Source of the DNA: JBKEDH01 sp047975295 | GTDB lineage: Bacteria; Bacteroidota; Bacteroidia; Flavobacteriales; Flavobacteriaceae | DNA: 49,558 bases | Direction of reading: 5' to 3' | Assembly (NCBI GenBank): GCA_047975295.1 | Contig: JBKEDH010000081.1 | Span: 1-49,558 of the forward strand | Shown: positions 42,449 through 49,558 of the stretch, one piece after another | Layout of the letters: each line of letters opens with the position of its first letter | Numbering within the stretch: the first letter of the stretch is position 1 | The notes under the pieces: generated by a model | Told to the model about the DNA's origin: nothing | Databases searched by the model: none | What the model saw: the letters and a program-made list of their open reading frames with translations, nothing else | Made by a program: the position numbers and the translations under genes

Positions 42449-44719
42449 ATGGCATTCGATATTGAGATGATAAAAGGGGTCTATACCAGAATGGCCGAGC
42501 GTGTAGATAAAGCACGTGAAGTTGTGGGCAGACCGTTAACACTTGCAGAAAAAACATTGTACAATCACTTGTGGGATGGCAACCCTAACAAAGCCTTTGT
42601 AAGAGGTAAGGATTATGTCGATTTTGCCCCAGATAGGATTGCATGCCAAGATGCAACAGCACAGATGGCATTATTACAGTTTATGCAGGCCGGAAAAAAT
42701 AAGGTAGCTGTTCCAACAACGGTACATTGCGATCACTTAATACAGGCCAAAGATGGTGCTGAGCCAGATTTAAGGCGTGCCAACGATGTAAGTAGCGAAG
42801 TATTTAACTTTTTGGAATCGGTATCGAACAAATACGGTATCGGATTTTGGAAACCCGGAGCTGGAATTATACATCAGGTAGTGTTGGAAAATTATGCATT
42901 TCCCGGAGGTATGATGATCGGTACCGATTCGCATACTGTAAATGCGGGTGGATTGGGAATGGTGGCCATAGGTGTTGGAGGTGCCGATGCGGTAGATGTT
43001 ATGGCAGGAATGGCATGGGAGCTTAAATTTCCTAAATTGATTGGTGTAAAGTTAACAGGGAAACTCTCGGGATGGACTGCACCAAAAGATGTTATCTTAA
43101 AGGTGGCCGAAATTTTAACTGTAAAAGGAGGTACCGGTGCCATTGTAGAATATTTTGGTCCGGGAGCAACATCAATGTCTTGTACAGGAAAAGGTACCAT
43201 TTGTAATATGGGTGCCGAAATAGGGGCAACAACTTCTACGTTTGGTTACGACGAGTCTATGGAACGTTACCTACGTTCTACCGAAAGAGCCGACGTTGCC
43301 GATGCCGCCAATAAAGTAAAGGCCTATTTAACTGCCGATCCGGAAGTTTATGCCAATCCGGAACAGTACTTCGATCAAGTTATCGAAATTAATTTAGATG
43401 AATTAAAACCCTTATTGAACGGACCTTTTACTCCAGATTTATCAACGCCAGTAGGAAAGGCCATGACCGATAAAGCTACCGAAAACGAATGGCCATTGGC
43501 AGTAGAGTGGGGTTTAATAGGATCTTGTACAAATTCTTCTTACGAAGATTTATCACGTGCGTCTTCAATAGCGCAACAAGCTATAGATAAAGGTATAAAA
43601 ATGAAAGCCGAACTGGGTATTAACCCGGGCTCGGAGCAGGTACGCTATACCGCAGAGCGTGATGGTATTTTAGAAATTTTCGAAAAATTAAACGCCAAGA
43701 TATTTACCAATGCCTGTGGGCCTTGTATTGGACAGTGGGCACGTTATAGCGATCCTAAAAACGCACCAAAAAATAGTATTGTGCACTCGTTTAACCGAAA
43801 TTTTGCCAAACGTGCAGATGGTAATCCTAATACCCACGCCTTTGTGGCATCGCCGGAAATATCGGCAGCAATAGCCATTTCGGGACGATTGGACTTTAAT
43901 CCCATGACCGATACCTTAATAAACGAAAACGGAGAAGAGGTTATGTTCGATGAGCCAACCGGATGGGAATTGCCACCAAAAGGCTTTGAAGTAAAAGATA
44001 ACGGTTATTTAGCACCGGAAGAAGACGGAAGCCATGTTGAGGTTGTTGTAAGCCCAACATCAGAGCGTTTAGAGCTTTTAACACCATTTAAACCCATAGG
44101 AAACTCGATTACAGGTGCTAAGTTACTTATTAAAGCGTTTGGTAAATGTACTACCGACCACATTAGTATGGCAGGGCCTTGGTTACGTTTCCGTGGCCAT
44201 TTAGACAATATTTCTAATAACTGTTTAATTGGAGCCGTTAATGCTTATAACAAACAGACCAATTTGGTTAAAAATCAATTAACCAACGAATATGGTGGTG
44301 TTCCGGATACACAGCGAGAATATAAAAAGGCTGGAATTAAAACCATTGTTGTAGGAGACCATAACTACGGCGAAGGTTCTTCGCGCGAGCATGCTGCCAT
44401 GGAGCCGAGACATCTTGGGGTTGCAGCCGTTTTGGTAAAGTCGTTTGCCCGTATTCACGAAACCAACCTTAAAAAACAGGGTATGTTGGGCTTAACGTTC
44501 GATAATGAAAACGATTACGATTTAATACAAGAAGACGATACCTTCAACTTTTTAGATTTAAACGAATTTGCACCAGATAAACCATTGCACATAGAAGTAG
44601 TTCATGCCGATGGGAGCAAAGATATTATAAAAACCAATCATACTTATAATACAGCCCAGATTGAGTGGTTTAACGCAGGTTCTGCTTTGAATTTGATAAA
44701 AGCACAAAATGCCAAATAA
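42449..44719 (+). CDS. Aconitate hydratase (mitochondrial-type)
   Basis: This 756-residue enzyme isomerises citrate to isocitrate in the TCA cycle with a [4Fe-4S] cluster. The three cluster ligands are Cys360 (GSCTNSSYED), Cys423 and Cys426 (NACGPCIGQW), matching the spacing of the mitochondrial enzyme. Substrate-binding motifs include GTDSHTVNAGGLGM and YGEGSSREHAA. Length and these motifs place it in the mitochondrial-type aconitase family common in Bacteroidota, not the AcnB type. It ends with a strong terminator. It sits beside a defunct iron-uptake locus, but I see no evidence that this is more than chance. Confidence 0.96.
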   Translation: MAFDIEMIKGVYTRMAERVDKAREVVGRPLTLAEKTLYNHLWDGNPNKAFVRGKDYVDFAPDRIACQDATAQMALLQFMQAGKNKVAVPTTVHCDHLIQAKDGAEPDLRRANDVSSEVFNFLESVSNKYGIGFWKPGAGIIHQVVLENYAFPGGMMIGTDSHTVNAGGLGMVAIGVGGADAVDVMAGMAWELKFPKLIGVKLTGKLSGWTAPKDVILKVAEILTVKGGTGAIVEYFGPGATSMSCTGKGTICNMGAEIGATTSTFGYDESMERYLRSTERADVADAANKVKAYLTADPEVYANPEQYFDQVIEINLDELKPLLNGPFTPDLSTPVGKAMTDKATENEWPLAVEWGLIGSCTNSSYEDLSRASSIAQQAIDKGIKMKAELGINPGSEQVRYTAERDGILEIFEKLNAKIFTNACGPCIGQWARYSDPKNAPKNSIVHSFNRNFAKRADGNPNTHAFVASPEISAAIAISGRLDFNPMTDTLINENGEEVMFDEPTGWELPPKGFEVKDNGYLAPEEDGSHVEVVVSPTSERLELLTPFKPIGNSITGAKLLIKAFGKCTTDHISMAGPWLRFRGHLDNISNNCLIGAVNAYNKQTNLVKNQLTNEYGGVPDTQREYKKAGIKTIVVGDHNYGEGSSREHAAMEPRHLGVAAVLVKSFARIHETNLKKQGMLGLTFDNENDYDLIQEDDTFNFLDLNEFAPDKPLHIEVVHADGSKDIIKTNHTYNTAQIEWFNAGSALNLIKAQNAK

Positions 44720-44740
44720 TGAAACTTAAATAATTGAAAA

Positions 44741-44770
44741 GAATCCAGCTCTTTAAGCTGGATTTTTTTA
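44741..44770 (+). terminator. Aconitase rho-independent terminator
   Basis: AATCCAGCT at 44742-44750 pairs with AGCTGGATT at 44756-44764 with a short loop, followed by a T-run. It lies 22 bases after the aconitase stop. Confidence 0.9.
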
Positions 44771-44784
44771 TATAAAAAAAATAA

Positions 44785-44823
44785 TTTAAAATTAGTCTAA
44801 ATAAAATTAATTAAATATTTTTG
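44785..44823 (+). promoter_or_regulatory. 20-bp box (instance 2) and promoter of the decayed iron locus
   Basis: TTTAAAATTAGTCTAAATAA at 44785-44804 differs by one base from the box at 29471. A consensus -7 TATTTTTG lies at 44816-44823 and the box covers the -33 region, a repressor-like arrangement. An iron-responsive regulator is the natural candidate given the downstream receptor. The predicted leader is about 220 bases. Confidence 0.5.
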
Positions 44824-44956
44824 ATAAATTTTAAGATTTAATCTATCAAGGATGAGATAAAAAGCTTACCGATTTTTTAAAGCACTAGATATAACCAACG
44901 TGAAATCCTTATTGAGGGATTTAGTAAAATCAAGGTAAAGGCCTCCACAAAAGGTC

Positions 44957-45052
44957 ATGAATAAAACACTGGCAGTAAGCTTATTGCTTTTTTGTAATAA
45001 TGTTTGTAAAAAAACTAAAAATCAAATATTTAACTTAAATTTATTCGTGTGA
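44957..45052 (+). CDS. Possible 31-residue leader peptide
   Basis: The frame begins MNKTLAVSLLLFCNNVCKKT and ends at TGA 45050-45052, overlapping the GTG of the receptor remnant by the sequence GTGA. This resembles translational coupling between a short leader and the next gene. The N-terminus looks like a signal peptide. It could also be a chance frame. Confidence 0.3.
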   Translation: MNKTLAVSLLLFCNNVCKKTKNQIFNLNLFV

Positions 45053-46069
45053 AAAAACTATTTTTTTATTATTGATTTTAACAGCTTTAACAGCAAATAC
45101 ACAAACAACAATTAAGGGGAGTATAACCGATAGTACTAATTTACCTTTGTCTGGTGCTACTGTAATTTTAGATAGAGATACAGGAGCAACGGCCAATTAT
45201 CAAGGTGAATATACCATATACAACGTAGCTAAGGGCGAACACATAATAAGTATAAGTTATGTGGGGTACCAAACTCAAAAACAAAAAATTGTAATCGATA
45301 AAGAAAGTGATATTACAATAAACATTGTTTTAGAACAAGTTTCGGAAGAGCTTCAAACGGTGGAAATTTTTGGGCGTAAGGAGCAAGGGTACAAGAATAC
45401 AAGTTCGTTTTTGGCTACAAAATCGGCAACAAAGCTTATCGATGTTCCACAATCGGTCGGTTATGTAACCAAAGAGGTTATTTTGGATCAGGCCGCATTT
45501 ACACTAAACGATGTTGTAAAAAATATAAGTGGAATAAATCAATTTGCCTTTTACAACGATTTTACTAGGGTACAAGGACAACGAAATTCTAGTATCTTGT
45601 TAAATAGTTCCAGACTTATGAGCAGTTTTTGGAAACAACAGCTTATTCCACATGTAGAACGTGTGGAAGTTATTAAGGGGCCGGCATCTGCTCTTTTTGG
45701 AAATGCTTCTCCCGGATAAACGATATTACAGATCCACTTCATTTTGGCTATTGGGGAGGGTTGACTACCAAAATAATTTGGTTTGTCTTAGGAATGGGTA
45801 TCTCGATGTTAATCCTTTCTGGGGTTTGGATTACCCTAAAGCGGAAAAAAAGCAAACAGAAAAAAAATCATATTAAAGTAATGGGTATATGGCGCTTTGT
45901 TAATTGGTTTATCTCAATAGCTATAATTGGATTTATGTTTGGTAGTATTATTGCAAAATACCAATCTTCGGTAAAAGTAATAGCAATAATAAGTTTAGGA
46001 TTAGTGTTTTTTATAGTATTAGGCTATTACATTTTTGTTTATCGTTTAAATAAGATTGTTACTAGATAA
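45049..46069 (+). pseudogene. TonB siderophore receptor fused by deletion to a PepSY membrane protein (both truncated)
   Basis: The 5' part codes for the start of a TonB-dependent siderophore receptor: carboxypeptidase-regulatory domain (IKGSITDSTNLPLSGATVIL), then a plug with KSATKLIDVPQSVGYVTKEV, ending at VEVIKGPASALFGNASPG and a stop at 45717. The beta barrel is missing. From about 45719, in another frame, the sequence codes for the C-terminal end of a PepSY-associated membrane protein (DITDPLHFGYWGGLTTKIIW, then three membrane helices) up to 46069. The two genes are normally adjacent, so one deletion joined them. A second defect is a T-run near 45060 that appears one base short and breaks the signal peptide frame after GTG 45049. 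Neither product can work. Confidence 0.85.
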
Positions 46070-46171
46070 AAAACAGGATTAAGTTAATATTCTGTTTCAT
46101 TAAAAAGTTTGAATCAACCTTTAATTTTGAGAATTTTAATCCAATCTTTGTACATTTACAAAAAAAAATTA

Positions 46172-46300
46172 GTACACGTCAAAAATGATTTTATTAACTT
46201 ATTAAACTGATTTTTCAAGACCTCGAAGGTTTTAAAAATCTTCGAAGTCTGGTGCTTCAATAATATATTAAAAGTTGTTATATGATTTTTTGTCGTGTGC
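46172..46300 (+). repeat. Palindrome element, copy 2
   Basis: The segment begins GTACACGTCAAAAATGATTT and ends ATTTTTTGTCGTGTGC, which are imperfect terminal inverted repeats. Its centre has the palindrome GACCTCGAAGGTTTTAAAAA / TCTTCGAAGTC (46218-46250). The left half matches the reverse complement of 19655-19714. It lies between the pseudogene and mazG, with the right end 18 bases from the mazG ATG. Confidence 0.65.
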
Positions 46301-46317
46301 CAAGCAAAAAAGACTAA

Positions 46318-47097
46318 ATGAACACAAGAAAAGCACAGTTAAAAGCTTTTGGAAGGCTTTTGGATATTATGGACGACTTACGCGAAAAGTGTCCTTGGGA
46401 TAAAAAGCAAACTATGGAAACACTACGCCATTTAACCATAGAGGAAACCTACGAATTGGGTGATGCCATTTTGGATAACGATTTGAATGAAGTTAAAAAG
46501 GAATTGGGTGATGTGCTGTTGCATATTGTGTTCTATTCCAAAATAGGGAGCGAAACCGATACTTTCGATATTGCCGATGTCTGTAACGGAATTTGTGAAA
46601 AACTTATAAGCCGCCACCCACATATTTATGGCGATGAAAAAGTGGAGAACGAAGACGATGTCAAGAAAAACTGGGAAAACCTAAAATTAAAAGAGGGAAA
46701 GAAAAGCGTTTTACAGGGCGTACCTAAAAGCCTGCCTGCTTTGGTTAAAGCAAACCGGATACAGGAAAAAGTAGCGGGAGTGGGATTCGATTGGGAACAG
46801 CCCGGCCAAGTTTGGGAAAAAGTAGAGGAAGAGCTTTTAGAATTTAAAACAGAAGTAGAAAAAGACAATCAGGATACTATGGAAAGCGAATTTGGAGATG
46901 TCATGTTTTCTCTGGTTAATTATGCCCGTTTTTTAAATATCAACCCCGAAAATGCGTTGGAACGTACCAACAAAAAATTTATAAAACGTTTTAAATACCT
47001 TGAAGAAAAGACTCAAGCCTTAAATAAACCATTAAAAGAAATGACACTAACTGAAATGGACGTATTTTGGGAGGAAGCCAAGCGTATTCCGAAATAG
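46318..47097 (+). CDS. mazG: Nucleoside triphosphate pyrophosphohydrolase MazG
   Basis: This 259-residue enzyme hydrolyses NTPs to NMP and pyrophosphate and removes abnormal nucleotides. It has two tandem MazG domains: the first at about residues 8-120 with EETYELGDAI and KKELGDVLLHIVFYSK, the second at about 130-235 with EEELLEFKTEVEK and ESEFGDVMFSLVNYARF. The metal-binding E-E-x-x-E/D pattern is present in both. ATG at 46318 is the normal start. It stands alone between a repeat and the cysteine genes. Confidence 0.95.
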   Translation: MNTRKAQLKAFGRLLDIMDDLREKCPWDKKQTMETLRHLTIEETYELGDAILDNDLNEVKKELGDVLLHIVFYSKIGSETDTFDIADVCNGICEKLISRHPHIYGDEKVENEDDVKKNWENLKLKEGKKSVLQGVPKSLPALVKANRIQEKVAGVGFDWEQPGQVWEKVEEELLEFKTEVEKDNQDTMESEFGDVMFSLVNYARFLNINPENALERTNKKFIKRFKYLEEKTQALNKPLKEMTLTEMDVFWEEAKRIPK

Positions 47098-47330
47098 AGC
47101 CATTGGAAAATCTGTGATTTTCAAAATACTATTTTATAAACGGCAAAAAAGCACAACAGATTCTATCGTATAATGAACTAAATGGGGTATTGTTTGATGG
47201 ATCAATAGGATTAATGTGCCATGTGTTAAAAATTAAAAGTTATTTTGTACTTTGCCGATTGATGTTGTACTGAAAGAAACTCCGTTAATTTAAGAGATTC
47301 TTTATTATTGTTTAGAATGGCATTTTAATA

Positions 47331-48128
47331 ATGAGTTCTATAAAAACCAAAATTAATATGAAACCCTGCGAGGAGTTTAACGATAAGTTGGTAAATAGAA
47401 AGTACAATATCCGTTTAAAGGATATTGTAAAAGCATTTACCAAAAATCTATTTTATTATATTTTCGACGCCCATGAAGATGAGTTGGAATGCCTGGAAAA
47501 AACCTTTTTGGAAATAGCCGGAAATTTTCAAATAGAACATGCCGAATCGCATTGGAAAATCTTCCAAGGAAAGTTTTCAGCCATAAAACAACAATTGGAT
47601 TTAGATGCCATTGCTTTCGAAAAAAACGATCCGGCATCGCAAAGTTTGGAAGAGATATATTTGGCGTATCCCGGATTTTTTGCTATATCCATTTACCGAT
47701 TAAGCCATGAGTTGCATGTTCAGGGCATACCGCTTGTACCACGTATGATGTGCGAATATGCCCATGGTGTAACGGGCGTTGAAATACATCCGGGAGCTAC
47801 TATAGGCGAATCGTTTTTCATCGATCATGGTACCGGAATTGTAATTGGCGAAACCTCCATTATCGGAAACCATGTAAAAATATATCAAGGAGTTACTTTG
47901 GGTGGTATTTCGGTGGCTAAGAGTCTGGCTTCAACAAAAAGACATCCTACCATTGGCGATAATGTTACCATTTACGCCAATGCCACTATTTTGGGAGGCG
48001 ATATCGTTATTGGAAAAAATAGTATTATCGGTGCTAACGTCTGGATAACCCAATCGGTACCCGAAAACTCGTTGGTAACCTATCAAACAGAAATAAAAAT
48101 AAGACCCAGAAAAAATGGCATTAGTTAA
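47331..48128 (+). CDS. cysE: Serine O-acetyltransferase, EpsC type
   Basis: This 265-residue enzyme makes O-acetylserine from serine and acetyl-CoA, the first step of cysteine synthesis. The left-handed beta-helix hexapeptide repeats occupy the C-terminal third: GVEIHPGATIGESFFIDHGT, then GIVIGETSIIGNHVKIYQGV and ANATILGGDIVIGKNSIIGA. The catalytic His is in FIDHGTG. The N-terminal helical domain fits EpsC. Its end overlaps cysM by 14 bases, so the two are coupled. A start at 47331 is used; the ATG nine codons later (MKPCEEF) is an alternative. Confidence 0.93.
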   Translation: MSSIKTKINMKPCEEFNDKLVNRKYNIRLKDIVKAFTKNLFYYIFDAHEDELECLEKTFLEIAGNFQIEHAESHWKIFQGKFSAIKQQLDLDAIAFEKNDPASQSLEEIYLAYPGFFAISIYRLSHELHVQGIPLVPRMMCEYAHGVTGVEIHPGATIGESFFIDHGTGIVIGETSIIGNHVKIYQGVTLGGISVAKSLASTKRHPTIGDNVTIYANATILGGDIVIGKNSIIGANVWITQSVPENSLVTYQTEIKIRPRKNGIS

Positions 48129-49005
48129 AGGAATTTTAGAGCAAATAGGAAACACACCTTTGGTCGATGTAAGTCATCTTACAGGCAAAGAAGGCGTAAA
48201 ATTATATTTAAAGTTGGAAGGCGATAATCCGGGAGGCAGTGTTAAGGATCGTCCGGCATTTAATATGATAAACGAAGCCTTAAAACGGGGCGATATAAAA
48301 CAAGGCGATTATTTGGTAGAACCCACAAGTGGTAATACGGGAATTGCTTTGGCGCTCATGGCCAATTTATTGGGTTTAAATATGGTTTTGGTTATGTCCG
48401 AAAATTCAACCGTAGAGAGGGTCAAGACCATGCGAGCTTATGGTGCCGAGGTTATTTTAACGCCGGTTGAAGGTGGTATAGAGGGTGCCCGCGACTTTGC
48501 GCTTAAATTACGCAAGGAAAAAGGCTATATTATGCTCGACCAATTTGCTAATAACGATAATTGGAAAGCCCATTGCAAAACCACAGGACCGGAAATATGG
48601 AACGCTACCGATGGAAAAATCACCCATTTTGTATCGGCCATGGGAACAACCGGAACCATTATGGGTGTTTCAGTCTATTTAAAGGAAAAAAATAAAAACA
48701 TTACCATTGTAGGAGCACAGCCGGCCGATGGAGCTAAAATTCCCGGAATACGTAAATGGCCGGAAGCCTATGTTCCGAAATTTTTCGATAAAAATAAAGT
48801 AGATGAGGTAGTCGATGTTAGCGAAGCCAACGCCAGAAACACTACGCAGCGTTTGGCCAAAGAGGCAGGTGTGTTTGCGGGGATGAGCAGTGGCGGTGCC
48901 GTATATTGTGCATTGCAAATTGCCGAAAAGATAGATAAGGGGGTTTTGGTTGCCATTATTTGCGATAGGGGCGATAGATATTTATCATCAACTTTGTTTG
49001 AGTAG
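48115..49005 (+). CDS. cysM: Cysteine synthase, CysM/CysK family
   Basis: This 296-residue PLP enzyme condenses O-acetylserine (and, in CysM, thiosulfate) with sulfide to cysteine. The cofactor lysine is Lys44 in NPGGSVKDRPAFNM. The substrate loop PTSGNTGIALA and the PLP phosphate-binding SAMGTTGTIMGVS follow. The CysM assignment rests on overall motif form (SVKDRPA) and length; CysK is possible. It overlaps cysE by 14 bases (shared ATGGCATTAGTTAA), giving a compact cysteine operon. Confidence 0.93.
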   Translation: MALVKGILEQIGNTPLVDVSHLTGKEGVKLYLKLEGDNPGGSVKDRPAFNMINEALKRGDIKQGDYLVEPTSGNTGIALALMANLLGLNMVLVMSENSTVERVKTMRAYGAEVILTPVEGGIEGARDFALKLRKEKGYIMLDQFANNDNWKAHCKTTGPEIWNATDGKITHFVSAMGTTGTIMGVSVYLKEKNKNITIVGAQPADGAKIPGIRKWPEAYVPKFFDKNKVDEVVDVSEANARNTTQRLAKEAGVFAGMSSGGAVYCALQIAEKIDKGVLVAIICDRGDRYLSSTLFE

Positions 49006-49558
49006 TAACGGTTTATCTACCATCAAATTTGTAGAAGAATATAGATGCTTTTTTACCTTTTGTGAAAATATGTAAATAAATACTGTAAATATTGTTAATT
49101 TACAAACATTCCAAAGAAAAGCAATTAACGTTGTAAATTTTAAGGAGCGTGAGTTTATTGAAGTACAAATAGAAAATAAAGGACTTTATAATTTAAAATT
49201 AGAAACCTAATATAGTATCTCTATTTAAAAGAAAATTATAAAAGACACTATCCCACAAAGTGTGTAAACTTATTTATCGAGAGTTTGGCTAAATTAAGGC
49301 TGGACTCTTTTTTCAAATATAGTCATAATGACGTTTTTTATGCCATCGACCATGTTAGTGCGTTTTGTAACAAACATAGGGCTAAAAGAGGCTTCTCGGT
49401 CTATAGGAAAAAAAGTCTTGATTCTTGTGTCTTTGTTCTAATTCTTCACTTTTCACTTTTCACTCTTCACTCTTCACTACTCACCATTCACTTCTCACTT
49501 TTAACTCTTCACTCTTCACATTTCGCCATCATATTCAATAGCACTAATATGATGCTCC
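49006..49558. other. Remnant-rich tail of the window
   Basis: This 553-base tail has no intact gene. A 44-codon open frame (49076-49210) ending ...FIEVQIENKGLYNLKLET, then TAA, has no start codon and could be a C-terminal gene fragment. The segment GACACTATCCCACAAAGTGT near 49242-49261 is an internal palindrome (ACACT/AGTGT) of the sort found at insertion-sequence ends. The heptamer array at 49443 follows. Confidence 0.5.
49443..49519 (+). repeat. Heptamer tandem array (11 units, consensus TYTTCAC)
   Basis: Eleven consecutive 7-base units without a phase break run from 49443 to 49519: TCTTCAC, TTTTCAC, TTTTCAC, TCTTCAC, TCTTCAC, TACTCAC, CATTCAC, TTCTCAC, TTTTAAC, TCTTCAC, TCTTCAC. The CAC end is the most constant. 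It is non-coding. Phase is kept across single-base variants, which argues for slippage-type growth followed by point changes. Confidence 0.9.

Noticed and set aside
45761..46069. A separate 102-residue membrane protein gene
   Set aside because: It is the tail of a PepSY protein in a frame that continues upstream without a start; it is better explained as part of the fusion pseudogene.
49443..49519. CRISPR array
   Set aside because: Units are 7 bases with no spacers and no cas genes are present in the window.

Overview
The window comes from an AT-rich member of the Bacteroidota, almost certainly family Flavobacteriaceae. The evidence is the gene content: two outer-membrane beta-barrel receptors with an N-terminal carboxypeptidase-regulatory-like domain, a GLPGLI protein, an OstA-like protein, an EpsC-type serine acetyltransferase and a mitochondrial-type aconitase. 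Several promoters also fit the Bacteroidota sigma-A pattern (TTTG, about 19 bases, TAnnTTTG), and ribosome binding sites are weak. No rRNA, tRNA, CRISPR array, prophage or intact transposase gene was found. Everything here is read by eye, with no database search.

Layout. 1-4.6 kb: an NhaC-type antiporter; a redox cluster (2-Cys peroxiredoxin, thioredoxin, a small DUF6952-like protein); a lipoprotein serpin on the minus strand. 4.9-9.5 kb: gyrB, then a TPR-type sensor kinase with a LuxR-type regulator. 9.8-12.1 kb: a three-gene envelope cluster (zinc ribbon, duplicated membrane protein, SIMPL-like protein) and a SUFU-domain gene just behind a mobile palindromic element. 12.2-18 kb: a GLPGLI plus beta-barrel operon divergent from an OmpR-type two-component system, with a helically phased GTTAA triplet between them. 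18-27.5 kb: TPR protein, class III aminotransferase and OstA-like protein on the minus strand; HMG-CoA lyase and a second beta-barrel receptor on the plus strand. 27.5-29 kb: guaB. 29-29.9 kb: a gene-free island of repeats with a possible small RNA.

29.9-36.5 kb: a WG-repeat lipoprotein, a YciI-like protein, a zinc-ribbon/SPFH-SHOCT/small membrane protein operon resembling the Bacillus ydjGHI set, a fatty acid hydroxylase gene interrupted by one in-frame TAG, and a small unknown gene. 36.6-42 kb: three periplasmic parvulin/SurA-like chaperones followed by a MoxR ATPase. 42.4-44.7 kb: aconitase. 44.8-46.1 kb: a decayed iron-uptake locus in which a TonB siderophore receptor is fused by deletion to the tail of a PepSY membrane protein. 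46.3-49 kb: mazG, cysE (epsC type) and cysM. The last 550 bases hold remnants and an 11-unit heptamer array.

The most notable non-coding content is four families of repeats. One is a roughly 210-bp element with three hairpins, in three copies lying at 3' ends of genes plus a diverged relative. One is a roughly 160-bp element with terminal inverted repeats, in two copies. One is a palindrome half-element in opposite orientations. The fourth is a 20-bp operator-like box, shared between the dead iron locus and a promoter-terminator unit that could be an iron-responsive small RNA.
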